From: Flaviaestuariibacter flavus
GTDB lineage: Bacteria > Bacteroidota > Bacteroidia > Chitinophagales > Chitinophagaceae
Length of the DNA stretch: 64,000 bases
Assembly (NCBI RefSeq): GCF_004337505.1
Contig: NZ_SJZI01000046.1
Coordinates: 1 to 64,000 of the forward strand
Reading direction: 5' to 3'
The notes under the pieces are model-generated. The model made no database searches. It worked only from the letters and a program-made list of their open reading frames with translations, and was not told the DNA's origin. Positions 15,007-23,674 of the stretch are shown one piece after another. The position numbers were made by a program, and so were the translations under genes. The first letter of the stretch is position 1, and every line of letters starts with the position of its first letter.

Positions 15007-17439
15007 ATGCCCACTACCCAAGCACCTCCGAAAGCCCCCGTGCTCAGCCCCGCCCCCGCGGCGGTGAGCTGCTACCACTGCGGCGAGGCCTGCGACCGCA
15101 GCCTGCCGCAGGACGACCACTTCTTCTGCTGCGAGGGCTGCCGCTTTGTGTATGGGCTGCTGCAGGAGAACGGGCTTTGCAACTACTACGACCTGAGCAA
15201 GACGCCCGGCATCAGGGTGCGCGGCAAGTTCAGCTCGGATCGGTTTGCCTACCTGGATAACGAGGATGTGCAGCGCCAGCTGCTGCGCTTTACCGATGGT
15301 CGCCAGAGCCACGCGCAGTTTCACCTGCCGCAGATGCACTGCGCCTCCTGCATCTGGCTGCTCGAAAACCTCCACGCCATCCGCCCCGGCGTGCTCCACA
15401 GCACGGTCAACTTCGGGCGCAAGGAGCTGTTCATCGCCTTCGACCCGGCGCAGGTGTCGCTGCGGCAGGTGGTGGAGCTGCTGGCCTTCGTGGGCTACGA
15501 GCCCGAGATCCGCCTCGGCGACGCCGACAAGAAGCGGGCGAAAACGGTCAGCCGCAAAGCCTGGTACCAGATCGGGGTGGCAGGCTTCTGCTTTTCCAAT
15601 ATCATGATGCTGGCCTTTCCCGACTATTTCGCTTCGGGTAAGATCGAGCAGGAGTCGCTCAAGCACCTGTTCAGCTACGTGAGCCTGCTGCTGGCCCTGC
15701 CCGTATTCTTTTACAGCGCCTCCGGGTTTTTCATCTCGGCCTTCCAGGGCCTGCGCCAGAAGATGCTCAACATCGACGCGCCGATTGCACTCTCCATCGG
15801 CATCACCTTTTCGCGCTCCGTGTACGAGGTGCTGAGCGGCGCAGGTCCCGGCTATTTCGACTCTATGAGCGGCATCGTGCTGTTCATGCTCGTGGGTCGC
15901 TGGTTTCAAAACAAGACCTACGACGCCTTTTCCTTCGACCGCGACTATAAATCCTATTTCCCGCTGGGCATCACGCGCCTCGTGGAAGGCGCCGAACAGC
16001 CCGGCACCATCTCCGACCTCAAAGCCGGCGACCGCATCGTGGTGCGCCATGGCGAGCTGGTGCCCGCAGATGCGGTGCTGCGCCGGGGCGAAGGCTATAT
16101 TGACTACAGCTTCGTGTCGGGCGAAAACACGCCCCTGCACAAGCGCTCGGGCGAACTCGTATATGCCGGTGCCCGCCAGACGGGCGGCCGCATCGAGCTG
16201 GAGGTGGTGAAGACCGTTTCGCAGAGCTATATCACGCAACTCTGGAATAACAACGAAGGCGGCAGCCGTAAGCATACGGAGCAGAGCTTTATCCACCCGT
16301 GGAGCCGCTACTTCACGCTGGCCCTGTTTTCGGTGGCCGCCGGCGCGGGACTTTTCTGGAGTATCGTCAATCCCGCCAACGTGCTGCCGGCCGTGTCGGC
16401 GGCGCTCATCGTGGCTTGTCCCTGCTCGTTGCTGCTGTCGGCCACCTTTACGTTCGGCAATATGCTGCGGCACTTTGGCAGGCGGCGCCTCTACCTGAAG
16501 AACGCCTCGGTGATCGAGTCGCTGGCAAAGGTGGATACCGTGGTGCTCGACAAAACCGGCACGCTCACCTGCGCCGATGCCGCCGATATCAGCTTCACCG
16601 GCAAGCCGCTTTCCGATGCAGAGCGCGCCGCCGTATACAGTCTTGCCAAAGAATCGGTGCATCCCCTGAGCCGCCTGCTGGCCCGCGAGCTGCTGGCACA
16701 GGGCGCCGAAGCGCTGCCCCTCGATGCTTTTGAAGAAGTAACGGGTAAAGGCCTTGTCGCCCGCCTGGCGGGGCAGGAGCTGAAGCTCGGGTCCTTTGCC
16801 TTTGTCAACGGCAGCATGGCGAAAGGGAAAGGCATGGAGGTATGGATTGCCTTTGACGGCACGGTGCGCGGCTGTTTCAGCATCCGCAACCGCTACCGCG
16901 CCGGTGTGCCCGAACTGGTGGCGGCACTGCAGCAACGCGACTACCGGGTGCACCTGCTGTCGGGTGATAACGACGCCGAGCGGGAGCGACTTGTAGAACT
17001 ACTGGGTGATAATGTTACGCTGGCTTTCAACCACACGCCGCAATCGAAACTTGAATATATCAAACTGCTCCAGGCCGGCGGCGCAACCGTGCTGATGCTG
17101 GGCGACGGCCTCAACGACGCCGGCGCGCTGATGCAAGCCAACGCCGGCGTCGCCGTGACGGAGAACACGGGCCAGTTCACCCCTGCCTGCGACGCCATCC
17201 TCGACGCCCCGGGCGTGCGCCTGGTGGAGCGCTTCCTCGCCTATGCCCGCAGCGGCAAGCGCGTGGTGACGGCTTCCTTCATCCTCTCCATCTGCTACAA
17301 CATTGTGGGCGTTTCCATCGCCGTGCAAGCCGCTATGAAGCCGATGGTGGCGGCGATCCTGATGCCTGTTTCTTCGATCTCGATTGTGACGCTGGCTACC
17401 CTGGCAACGGGCTGGGTGGCTCGGAAAGTCTTTCGGTAG
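15007..17439 (+). CDS. ccoI: Heavy-metal P-type ATPase of CcoI/FixI type (copper export for cbb3 assembly)
   Basis: 810 residues. An N-terminal cysteine-rich zinc-ribbon-like part (C-x2-C-x3-C at 22-29, CCEGC at 41-45) precedes a heavy-metal-associated domain with HCASC at 111-115. The ATPase core has CPCSL in the membrane, the phosphorylation motif DKTGT with Asp515, the HPLS histidine motif and GDGLNDAGAL. The TGE-type motif reads SGEN. Family members move copper into the periplasm for insertion into the cbb3 oxidase. It opens the cco locus and is separated from ccoS by a repeat-filled gap but shares a leader motif with it. Confidence 0.94.
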   Translation: MPTTQAPPKAPVLSPAPAAVSCYHCGEACDRSLPQDDHFFCCEGCRFVYGLLQENGLCNYYDLSKTPGIRVRGKFSSDRFAYLDNEDVQRQLLRFTDGRQSHAQFHLPQMHCASCIWLLENLHAIRPGVLHSTVNFGRKELFIAFDPAQVSLRQVVELLAFVGYEPEIRLGDADKKRAKTVSRKAWYQIGVAGFCFSNIMMLAFPDYFASGKIEQESLKHLFSYVSLLLALPVFFYSASGFFISAFQGLRQKMLNIDAPIALSIGITFSRSVYEVLSGAGPGYFDSMSGIVLFMLVGRWFQNKTYDAFSFDRDYKSYFPLGITRLVEGAEQPGTISDLKAGDRIVVRHGELVPADAVLRRGEGYIDYSFVSGENTPLHKRSGELVYAGARQTGGRIELEVVKTVSQSYITQLWNNNEGGSRKHTEQSFIHPWSRYFTLALFSVAAGAGLFWSIVNPANVLPAVSAALIVACPCSLLLSATFTFGNMLRHFGRRRLYLKNASVIESLAKVDTVVLDKTGTLTCADAADISFTGKPLSDAERAAVYSLAKESVHPLSRLLARELLAQGAEALPLDAFEEVTGKGLVARLAGQELKLGSFAFVNGSMAKGKGMEVWIAFDGTVRGCFSIRNRYRAGVPELVAALQQRDYRVHLLSGDNDAERERLVELLGDNVTLAFNHTPQSKLEYIKLLQAGGATVLMLGDGLNDAGALMQANAGVAVTENTGQFTPACDAILDAPGVRLVERFLAYARSGKRVVTASFILSICYNIVGVSIAVQAAMKPMVAAILMPVSSISIVTLATLATGWVARKVFR

Positions 17440-17489
17440 GCGAAGCCGACGCGAAGTGGTTTGGTAGCGCGCGAAGCGACCGCAAAGCG

Positions 17490-17625
17490 GTCATTGCGAG
17501 CGTAGCGAAGCAAACTCCTGCTTTACGTAGGGTGATCGGGGCAAGACGACTTTGCGAATTGAATCTCTTACTGGCTCCAGTCAGCGTTCAGGTCGGGGAG
17601 TTTACTTCGCTTCGCTCGCAATGAC
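17490..17625. repeat. 136-bp element with inverted GTCATTGCGAGC ends, copy 1
   Basis: Both ends carry GTCATTGCGAGC plus a GCGAAGC-rich arm in opposite orientation. The interior (ACTCC, TTACG.AGGGTG, CTTTGCGAATTGAA, CAGTCAG, TTCAGGTCGGG) is conserved in copies at 36052-36182 (opposite strand) and 55812-55947. No coding function seen; the rest of the gap to ccoS (17626-17800) holds only a short TTCAAGTA/TCCAGTA tandem run near 17745-17770. Confidence 0.82.
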
Positions 17626-17800
17626 GGCCGAAGGCCGTCGCTTCGCGAGCTACCAACAGCATTCGCCCATTGCGCAAAGCGGAGCCGGGTTCGTCCTCCC
17701 TCATTACCTCATTCCCTCGTGCCTCACCCTCACTCCTCCATTATTCAAGTACTCCAGTATTCAAGTATTCCATGCTTCTCTCATCCACCTGACGAACGTC

Positions 17801-17854
17801 ATCTTTTCCTTTGAGCCGCCTCACCGCGTCACGGAATTGTAAAAGCGAGTTTTG
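17801..17854 (+). promoter_or_regulatory. ccoS leader: shared 27-bp block and -7 element
   Basis: Block 17801-17827 matches the ccoI leader (22 of 27). GAGTTTTG at 17847-17854 is the -7-like element, again 46 bases after the block start and 25 bases before the ccoS ATG. Confidence 0.6.
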
Positions 17855-17871
17855 TGTCTTCAAGCAACAAC

Positions 17872-18057
17872 ATGAGTGTCTTAATCGTCCTGGTCGTGCT
17901 CTCCGTGATCGTCGCCGGCACCTTTCTCTACCTCTTCATCATCAGCGTGCGCAAGGGCCAGTTCGACGACGACTACACACCCTCGGTACGCATGCTCTTC
18001 GACGATACTCCTGCGGCAATACCGAATAATGAATATCGAATAACGGATAACGAATAA
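17872..18057 (+). CDS. ccoS: cbb3 oxidase maturation protein CcoS with repeat-encoded tail
   Basis: 61 residues from the ATG at 17872. One membrane span (about 2-24, VLIVLVVLSVIVAGTFLYLFII) is followed by the family signature KGQFDDDYTPSVRMLFDD, where CcoS normally ends. The next residues (NNEYRITDNE) are encoded by a heptamer array, which also supplies the stop. CcoS is needed for cofactor insertion into cbb3 oxidase. It lies directly upstream of ccoNO. Confidence 0.9.
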   Translation: MSVLIVLVVLSVIVAGTFLYLFIISVRKGQFDDDYTPSVRMLFDDTPAAIPNNEYRITDNE

Positions 18058-18081
18058 CGAATATCGAATAACGAATATCGA
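18020..18081. repeat. Heptamer array (word CGAATAA/CGAATAT) overlapping ccoS 3' end
   Basis: Reads as successive 7-base units such as TGAATAT, CGAATAA, CGGATAA, CGAATAA, CGAATAT. It encodes the last CcoS residues and runs on past the stop. Same words as 1-23 and 32334-32373. Confidence 0.85.
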
Positions 18082-18157
18082 CGCTGGCGTCAATACAAGC
18101 AGCTAACACCGTTTACCTATCAAAACCGCTAAAACTTCTTAAACCCTTCTTTTTCTC

Positions 18158-20359
18158 ATGGAAACGATCCGACAGGAAGCCGCGGTGCACGTTGAAGGCA
18201 CCGCAACCGTTCAAAGAGAGCAGTTCTACTACGACAACGCCATCGTGCGCAACTTCGCGTTTGCCACGGCCGTATGGGGCGTAGTAGGCATGCTCGCCGG
18301 CCTCTGGGCGGCACTTATGCTGGTGTTCCCCACCTCCGTCAACCTGGGTGAATATTTCAGCTTTGGCCGCATCCGCCCGCTGCACACCAACGCCGTCATC
18401 TTCGCCTTCGTGGGCAACGGCATCTTCATGGGCTACTACTACTCCATCCAGCGCCTGCTTAAAACGCGCATGTGGAGCGACAAGCTCTCGAAGATCCACT
18501 TCTGGGGATGGCAGCTGATCATCGTGGCCGCCGCCATCACGCTTCCGCTCGGGTACACGTCGGGTAAAGAATACGCCGAGCTCGAATGGCCCATCGACAT
18601 CGCCATTACCGTCATCTGGGTGGTGTTTGGCCTCAACATGTTCATCACCATCCTGAAGCGCCGCGAGCGCCACCTCTACGTGGCCATCTGGTTCTACATC
18701 GCCACCTTCATCACGGTTGCCGTGCTGCACATCGTCAACTCCGTAGAACTACCGGTGTCGTTCATGAAAAGCTACCCGGTATACGCTGGTGTGCAGGACG
18801 CGCTGGTGCAGTGGTGGTACGGGCACAACGCCGTAGCCTTCTTCCTCACCACGCCCTACCTGGGCCTCATGTACTACTTCCTGCCCAAGGCGGCCAACCG
18901 CCCGGTGTATTCGTACAAGCTTTCCATCATTCACTTCTGGGCCCTTATCTTCATCTATATCTGGGCCGGCCCGCACCACCTGCTTTATTCCGCGCTGCCC
19001 AACTGGGCGCAATCGCTCGGCATCGTGTTCTCCTTCACGCTCATCTTCCCCAGCTGGGGCGGTATGATCAACGGCCTGCTCACCCTGCGCGGTGCCTGGG
19101 ATAAGGTGCGCGAAGACGTAGTGCTCAAGTTCCTCGTGGTAGCCGTTACCGCCTACGGTATGGCCACCTTCGAAGGACCGATGATGTCGCTGAAGAACGT
19201 CAACGCCATCTCTCACTTCACCGACTGGACCGTGGCCCACGTACACGTTGGCGGTCTCGGCTGGAACGGCATGCTCACCTTCGGCATCCTCTACTGGCTG
19301 CTGCCGAAGATCTTCCGCACGGAGCTGTACTCGAAGAAGCTCGCCAACGCGCACTTCTGGATCGCTACACTCGGCATCCTGTTCTGGGCCATCCCGATGT
19401 ACTGGGCCGGCATCATGCAATCGCTGATGTGGAAGCAGTTCACCCCCAGCGGCCAGCTGAAGTATTCCTTCCTGGAGACCGTTACCTACATGAAGCCCTT
19501 CTACGCCCTCCGCGGCTTTGGCGGTGCGCTGTACGTGGCCGGTGCCATCCTGATGGTGTACAACCTGGTGAAGACCGTACGCAGCGGCAAGTTGCTGGCC
19601 AACGAAGCCGCCGAAGCCCCCGCGCTGGTGAAAGAATACAAGAAGCACAAAGGCGAGCACTGGCACCGCTGGATCGAGCGCCGCCCCACGCCGCTGCTCG
19701 TGTTCACCCTCATCGTAGTGCTGATCGGTGGTGCCGTGGAAATGATCCCCACCTTTATGGTGCAGAGCAACATCCCCACCATCGCCTCGGTGAAACCCTA
19801 TACGCCGCTCGAATTGCAGGGCCGCGATATCTACGTCCGCGAAGGCTGCTACGTCTGCCACTCGCAGATGATCCGTCCCTTCCGTTCCGAAACGGAGCGC
19901 TACGGCGAATACTCGAAGGCCGGTGAGTTCGTGTACGACCACCCCTTCCAGTGGGGCTCCAAGCGCATCGGTCCCGACCTGGCCCGTGAAGGTGCCGGTA
20001 ACAACCGCAAGAGCGACACCTGGCACTTCAACCACCTCGACGACCCGCAGTCGATCTCCACGGGCTCGGTGATGCCGTCTTACGCACACCTGGTGCGTCG
20101 CTCGCTCGATGTAGGTACCACGCCGGTGAAGATCAGGGCCATGCAGAAGCTGGGCGTGCCCTACCCTGAAGGCTACGAGCGCCAGGCCGTGAACGACCTC
20201 ACTACGCAGGCCAAAGGCATCCAGGCCAACCTGAAGAAGGACTCGATCAACGTACCGGCCGACCGCGAGATCATCGCCGTGATCGCTTACCTGCAGCGCC
20301 TCGGCACCGACATCAGCAGGAAAGACACCACCAAAAATCCCATCGCACTCAATAAGTAA
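18158..20359 (+). CDS. ccoN: Fused cbb3 oxidase subunits I and II (CcoNO)
   Basis: 733 residues. Residues about 25-490 are CcoN, a haem-copper oxidase core of about twelve spans with haem/copper histidines in RPLHTNAVIF, WWYGHNAVAFF, AGPHHLLYS and AHVHVGGLGW. Residues about 520-733 are CcoO with a membrane anchor and one c-type haem site CYVCH at 564-568 and methionine-bearing VMPSYAHL. The subunits are separate proteins in proteobacteria; the fusion is common in Bacteroidota. Reduces O2 to water with high affinity and pumps protons. Starts the structural operon ccoNO-Q-P. Confidence 0.96.
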   Translation: METIRQEAAVHVEGTATVQREQFYYDNAIVRNFAFATAVWGVVGMLAGLWAALMLVFPTSVNLGEYFSFGRIRPLHTNAVIFAFVGNGIFMGYYYSIQRLLKTRMWSDKLSKIHFWGWQLIIVAAAITLPLGYTSGKEYAELEWPIDIAITVIWVVFGLNMFITILKRRERHLYVAIWFYIATFITVAVLHIVNSVELPVSFMKSYPVYAGVQDALVQWWYGHNAVAFFLTTPYLGLMYYFLPKAANRPVYSYKLSIIHFWALIFIYIWAGPHHLLYSALPNWAQSLGIVFSFTLIFPSWGGMINGLLTLRGAWDKVREDVVLKFLVVAVTAYGMATFEGPMMSLKNVNAISHFTDWTVAHVHVGGLGWNGMLTFGILYWLLPKIFRTELYSKKLANAHFWIATLGILFWAIPMYWAGIMQSLMWKQFTPSGQLKYSFLETVTYMKPFYALRGFGGALYVAGAILMVYNLVKTVRSGKLLANEAAEAPALVKEYKKHKGEHWHRWIERRPTPLLVFTLIVVLIGGAVEMIPTFMVQSNIPTIASVKPYTPLELQGRDIYVREGCYVCHSQMIRPFRSETERYGEYSKAGEFVYDHPFQWGSKRIGPDLAREGAGNNRKSDTWHFNHLDDPQSISTGSVMPSYAHLVRRSLDVGTTPVKIRAMQKLGVPYPEGYERQAVNDLTTQAKGIQANLKKDSINVPADREIIAVIAYLQRLGTDISRKDTTKNPIALNK

Positions 20360-20364
20360 ATGCC

Positions 20365-20541
20365 ATGCTCAAGTTCATCAAGCAATACGCCGAAACGATC
20401 CAGGGGATCGATATCTACCCGGTCATTTCCATGGTGCTCTTTTTCGCTGTCTTTGTGGGCATGCTGTGGTTCGTGAAGATCATGACCCGCGATCATGCCA
20501 AAGAGCTCGCCGCACAGCCCTTCGAAGACGGAACCCTCTAA
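20365..20541 (+). CDS. ccoQ: cbb3 oxidase small subunit CcoQ
   Basis: 58 residues, a short gene easily missed. It begins MLKFIKQYAETIQG, has one membrane span (about 18-38, YPVISMVLFFAVFVGMLWFV) and ends with a charged tail MTRDHAKELAAQPFEDGTL. It starts 5 bases after ccoNO and ends 13 bases before ccoP. Size, topology and position are those of CcoQ/FixQ, which stabilises the oxidase. Confidence 0.88.
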   Translation: MLKFIKQYAETIQGIDIYPVISMVLFFAVFVGMLWFVKIMTRDHAKELAAQPFEDGTL

Positions 20542-20554
20542 ACTACCGACGCTC

Positions 20555-21454
20555 ATGAAACGCAATAACTGCCTCCGCTATAGCCTCCTGCTGGCCGCCA
20601 CCCTGGGCGCCGGCCTCATCGCCCGGGCCGAAGACGGCACCGCGGTACAACTGAAAGAAACCACCGGCTCGTCCATCAACGGCTACCTGCTGCTCGACGT
20701 GCTCTTCTTCCTGCTCCTGGTGCTGCTGCCCGTGATGCGCCGCATGGCCGGCCTCATCAACCCGAAAGAAGAAGCCGCCCCCCGCACCCTGCGCCAGTGG
20801 TGGAGCGACCTCAACCACCGCACCCTCACCAGGTCGATCCCGCTCGACCAGGAAGAAGCGCACCTGCTCGACCACGAATACGACGGCATCCGCGAGCTCG
20901 ATAACTCGCTGCCGCCCTGGTGGAAATGGGGCTTCTACATCAGCGCCGTGCTGTCGGTAGCCTACTTTGTCTATTACACCTACGGCTCCGGGATGAACCC
21001 CGAACAGGAGTATGCCGCCGAGATGAAGCAAGCAGCACTCGACATCGAGGCTTACCGCAAGCTGGCCAATGATAACGTGGACGAAAAGACCGTCACTATG
21101 GCCGACGCCGCGGGCATCGCCAAGGGCAAGGAGGTCTTTCTGAAGAACTGCTTTATGTGCCACGGCTCCAACGGCGAAGGCGGTGTAGGTCCCAACCTCA
21201 CCGACGACTACTGGCTGCACGGCGGCTCCATCAACGACGTGTTCAAGACCATCAAGTACGGCTACCCCGACAAGGGCATGCAAAGCTGGCAAAAGATGCT
21301 TTCGCCCGGCGAGATCAAGAACATCGCGTCTTTTGTAAAATCGCTCCGCGGCAGCAAGCCCGCCAATGGCAAGGCACCGCAAGGCGAGGAGTATAAGGAG
21401 GGGGGTGCGCCCGTTGCTGCGAAGGATAGCAGTAATGCGGTGGCCGCGAAATAG
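20555..21454 (+). CDS. ccoP: cbb3 oxidase cytochrome c subunit III (CcoP)
   Basis: 299 residues. Signal-like segment (about 8-24), a first membrane span (about 42-60, LLLDVLFFLLLVLLPV), a conserved linker LLDHEYDGIRELDNSLPPWWKWGF, a second span (about 125-145), and one cytochrome c domain with CFMCH at 199-203. Many CcoP proteins carry two haem c domains; only one is visible here, as is usual in this phylum. A charged, Ala/Lys-rich tail ends the protein. The ATG at 20555 gives the family N-terminus. Its TAG merges with the first bases of a palindromic repeat. Confidence 0.93.
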   Translation: MKRNNCLRYSLLLAATLGAGLIARAEDGTAVQLKETTGSSINGYLLLDVLFFLLLVLLPVMRRMAGLINPKEEAAPRTLRQWWSDLNHRTLTRSIPLDQEEAHLLDHEYDGIRELDNSLPPWWKWGFYISAVLSVAYFVYYTYGSGMNPEQEYAAEMKQAALDIEAYRKLANDNVDEKTVTMADAAGIAKGKEVFLKNCFMCHGSNGEGGVGPNLTDDYWLHGGSINDVFKTIKYGYPDKGMQSWQKMLSPGEIKNIASFVKSLRGSKPANGKAPQGEEYKEGGAPVAAKDSSNAVAAK

Positions 21455-21570
21455 AGAAGGAACGCTGATCCCGCACGCGGGATACGCAGATCGCTTATGA
21501 TTTACGCGGATGCCGGTACCGAAATCCGCATTCATCATAACAAATCATAAAAAATCCGCGTTCTTTCTCT
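21453..21570. repeat. 118-bp imperfect palindromic repeat, copy 3 (inverted)
   Basis: Begins within the ccoP stop codon and ends CTTTCTCT. Its reverse complement matches 14788-14907 nearly throughout. Could act as an mRNA 3' hairpin for ccoP. Confidence 0.85.
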
Positions 21571-21613
21571 CCGCCGAAGGCGGCATGACGAATGTTAGGT
21601 TTTGTTGTTCTGA

Positions 21614-21650
21614 AGGTCAGGACTTGCGCCATTAGCAAGACTGACCTTTG
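21614..21650 (+). promoter_or_regulatory. Dyad and -7-like element upstream of ccoG
   Basis: AAGGTCAG (21614-21621) and CTGACCTT (21641-21648) form a perfect 8-bp dyad 19 bases apart. GACCTTTG (21643-21650), a -7-like element, overlaps its right arm and lies 28 bases before the ccoG ATG, as in ccoI. A repressor site is plausible. Confidence 0.45.
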
Positions 21651-21670
21651 TTCTTTCCGACACCAGCATC

Positions 21671-23107
21671 ATGGAAACGAACAAAACGCATACAACCTAT
21701 ACGACACCCCAAGCCTTCACCGGCGCCCGCGACGAGTCCTTCCGCGACACCATCGCCACGGTAGACGGCGACGGCAAGCGCCGCTTCATCTTTCCGAAAA
21801 AGCCGAAGGGCAAACTGTACAACCTGCGCACGCTGGCTTCGCTGGTATACCTAACGATCTTCTTCTCGCTGCCCTTCATCAGGTCGGGCGGGCACCCGCT
21901 CTTCCTGTTCAACGTGGTGGAGCGCAAGTTCATTCTCTTCGGACAGATATTCTGGCCCCAGGACTTCTTCATCTTCGCCATCGGCTTCCTCACCTTCATG
22001 GTGTTCGTGATCCTGTTTACCGTGGTGTTCGGCCGGGTGTTCTGCGGCTGGGCCTGCCCGCAAACGGTGTTCATGGAAATGGTGTTCCGCAAGATCGAAT
22101 ACTGGCTCGACGGCGATGCCAGCGCTCAGAAAAAACTCAAGGAGCTGCCCTGGAACGCCTTCAAGATCCGCAAGCGTGTCACTAAGATGGCCGTGTTCTA
22201 TGCCATCTCCTTCATCATCGGCAACTGGGCCCTCGCCTACGTGATCGGGATGGAGAACGTAGTGAAGATGGTACACGACGGCATCGGCGCGCACCCCGTT
22301 ACCTTCTCCACGCTTATCGGCTTTACCACCGTTTTCTTTTTCGTGTTCTACTGGTTCCGTGAGCAGGCCTGCATCGTGGTATGTCCCTACGGCCGCCTGC
22401 AGGGCGTGCTGCTGGATCGCAAGAGCATGGTGGTGGCCTACGACTACACCCGCGGCGAGCCACGCGGCAAGCTGAAGAAAGCCGGGACCCTCGACACCGG
22501 CGACTGCATCGACTGTGCCGCCTGCGTGCGTGTTTGTCCCACCGGCATCGACATCCGTAACGGCACCCAGCTGGAGTGCATCAACTGCACCGCCTGCATC
22601 GACGCCTGCAACGACATCATGACGAAAATTAACCGCGACCTCGGTCTCATCCGCATCGACTCGGAAGAGAACATCGCCCGCGGCAACAAGAAGTTGTTTA
22701 CCGGCCGCACCCGCGCCTATTCGGCCCTGCTGGTGCTGCTGCTCGGCGTGCTGGTGACGCTCCTCGTTACCCGCCGCGACGTGGATGCCACCATCCTCCG
22801 CACCGCCGGCCAGATCTTCCAGACGCAGGCCGACGGCCGCCTGAGCAACATGTACAGCATCAAGCTGGCCAACAAGACCCGCCGCGATATTCCTATCACC
22901 CTCAAGGTGGAAAACCTTCCCGGCGAGATCGGCCTCATCGGCACCAACGTAGTCGCCCTGAAGGAAGCCTACTTCCAGACGCCCTTCTTCGTCAAGATCC
23001 CGCGCAGCGCCATCCATGCCCGCAAAACACCGATCGTGATCGGGGTGTATGAAGGCGACAAGCGGATAAGAAAGGTGGAGACGACGTTTTTCGGACCGGG
23101 GTATTGA
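21671..23107 (+). CDS. ccoG: cbb3 oxidase accessory protein CcoG (polyferredoxin/cupric reductase)
   Basis: 478 residues. Five or so membrane spans, the CGWACPQTVFMEMVFRKIE and VVCPYGRLQ cysteine motifs in the membrane part, then two ferredoxin-type 4Fe-4S sites (CIDCAACVRVCP and CINCTACIDACN). The C-terminal third is an FixG-type Ig-like domain (ADGRLSNMYSIKLANKT...LPGEIGLIG). CcoG is known to reduce Cu2+ to Cu+ for the oxidase copper centre. The stop codon overlaps a heptamer array. Confidence 0.95.
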   Translation: METNKTHTTYTTPQAFTGARDESFRDTIATVDGDGKRRFIFPKKPKGKLYNLRTLASLVYLTIFFSLPFIRSGGHPLFLFNVVERKFILFGQIFWPQDFFIFAIGFLTFMVFVILFTVVFGRVFCGWACPQTVFMEMVFRKIEYWLDGDASAQKKLKELPWNAFKIRKRVTKMAVFYAISFIIGNWALAYVIGMENVVKMVHDGIGAHPVTFSTLIGFTTVFFFVFYWFREQACIVVCPYGRLQGVLLDRKSMVVAYDYTRGEPRGKLKKAGTLDTGDCIDCAACVRVCPTGIDIRNGTQLECINCTACIDACNDIMTKINRDLGLIRIDSEENIARGNKKLFTGRTRAYSALLVLLLGVLVTLLVTRRDVDATILRTAGQIFQTQADGRLSNMYSIKLANKTRRDIPITLKVENLPGEIGLIGTNVVALKEAYFQTPFFVKIPRSAIHARKTPIVIGVYEGDKRIRKVETTFFGPGY

Positions 23108-23141
23108 TCTCAGATCCCAGATGTCGGATCTCAGATCGGGG
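23106..23141. repeat. Heptamer array (word GATCTCA) starting in the ccoG stop
   Basis: Units read GATCTCA, GATCCCA, GATGTCG, GATCTCA, GATCGGG. Related arrays occur at 41405-41481, 41793-41828, 46181-46208 and 54737-54764. Confidence 0.82.
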
Positions 23142-23236
23142 TGTACCGGACTAAAATCAAACATGCATCGATCGCCAAACAAATCAGACACCGGAGGTCG
23201 AAACATTTACACCGAACAATTCAAAAATCTTGAAAT

Positions 23237-23674
23237 ATGCAAATCTCCTGGGGCTACAAGATCGCGGCCATCTACATCCTCTTCGTCATCGGCATCCTCG
23301 CCCTCGTGTTCAAAGCCAGCTCGCAGGATGTGGAGCTGGTGACCGCCAACTACTACGAGCAGGAGCTCAAATACCAGGAGGTGATCGACCAGAAGGCCGC
23401 CGCGGCCAACTTGTCGGCACCGCCCAGGTACACGCCCACCACCGGCACCCTGCAGCTGCAGTTACCTAAAGAGTTTGCCGGCACCGCCTGGAAGGGTCAT
23501 ATCTATCTCTATCGCCCTTCCGATGCCGCGCTTGACGTACGCAAAGACATCAGCGTCACCGGCCGCGACTATACCCTCGTGCTGCCACGCGTGGCCCCCG
23601 GTATTTATACGGTAAAGCTGGCGTGGGAAGCGGGCGGGAAGAAATACTTTGATGAACAGACGGTGCGCTACTAA
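23237..23674 (+). CDS. ccoH: cbb3 oxidase assembly protein CcoH/FixH
   Basis: 145 residues: short cytoplasmic start (MQISWGYK), one membrane span (about 8-27), then a periplasmic FixH domain (ELVTANYYEQELKYQEVIDQ, the family signature, followed by beta strands ending DEQTVRY). FixH interacts with the CcoI copper transporter during cbb3 assembly. Placed after ccoG, as in most cco loci. Confidence 0.92.
   Translation: MQISWGYKIAAIYILFVIGILALVFKASSQDVELVTANYYEQELKYQEVIDQKAAAANLSAPPRYTPTTGTLQLQLPKEFAGTAWKGHIYLYRPSDAALDVRKDISVTGRDYTLVLPRVAPGIYTVKLAWEAGGKKYFDEQTVRY

Noticed and set aside
14953-16953. 666-codon open frame on minus, opposite ccoI
   Set aside because: Shadow of the P-type ATPase; composition typical of antisense translation.
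18020-18081. Possible CRISPR-like or att-site array
   Set aside because: Period is 7 bases with no spacers; it is a simple tandem array, and no cas or integrase genes are nearby.
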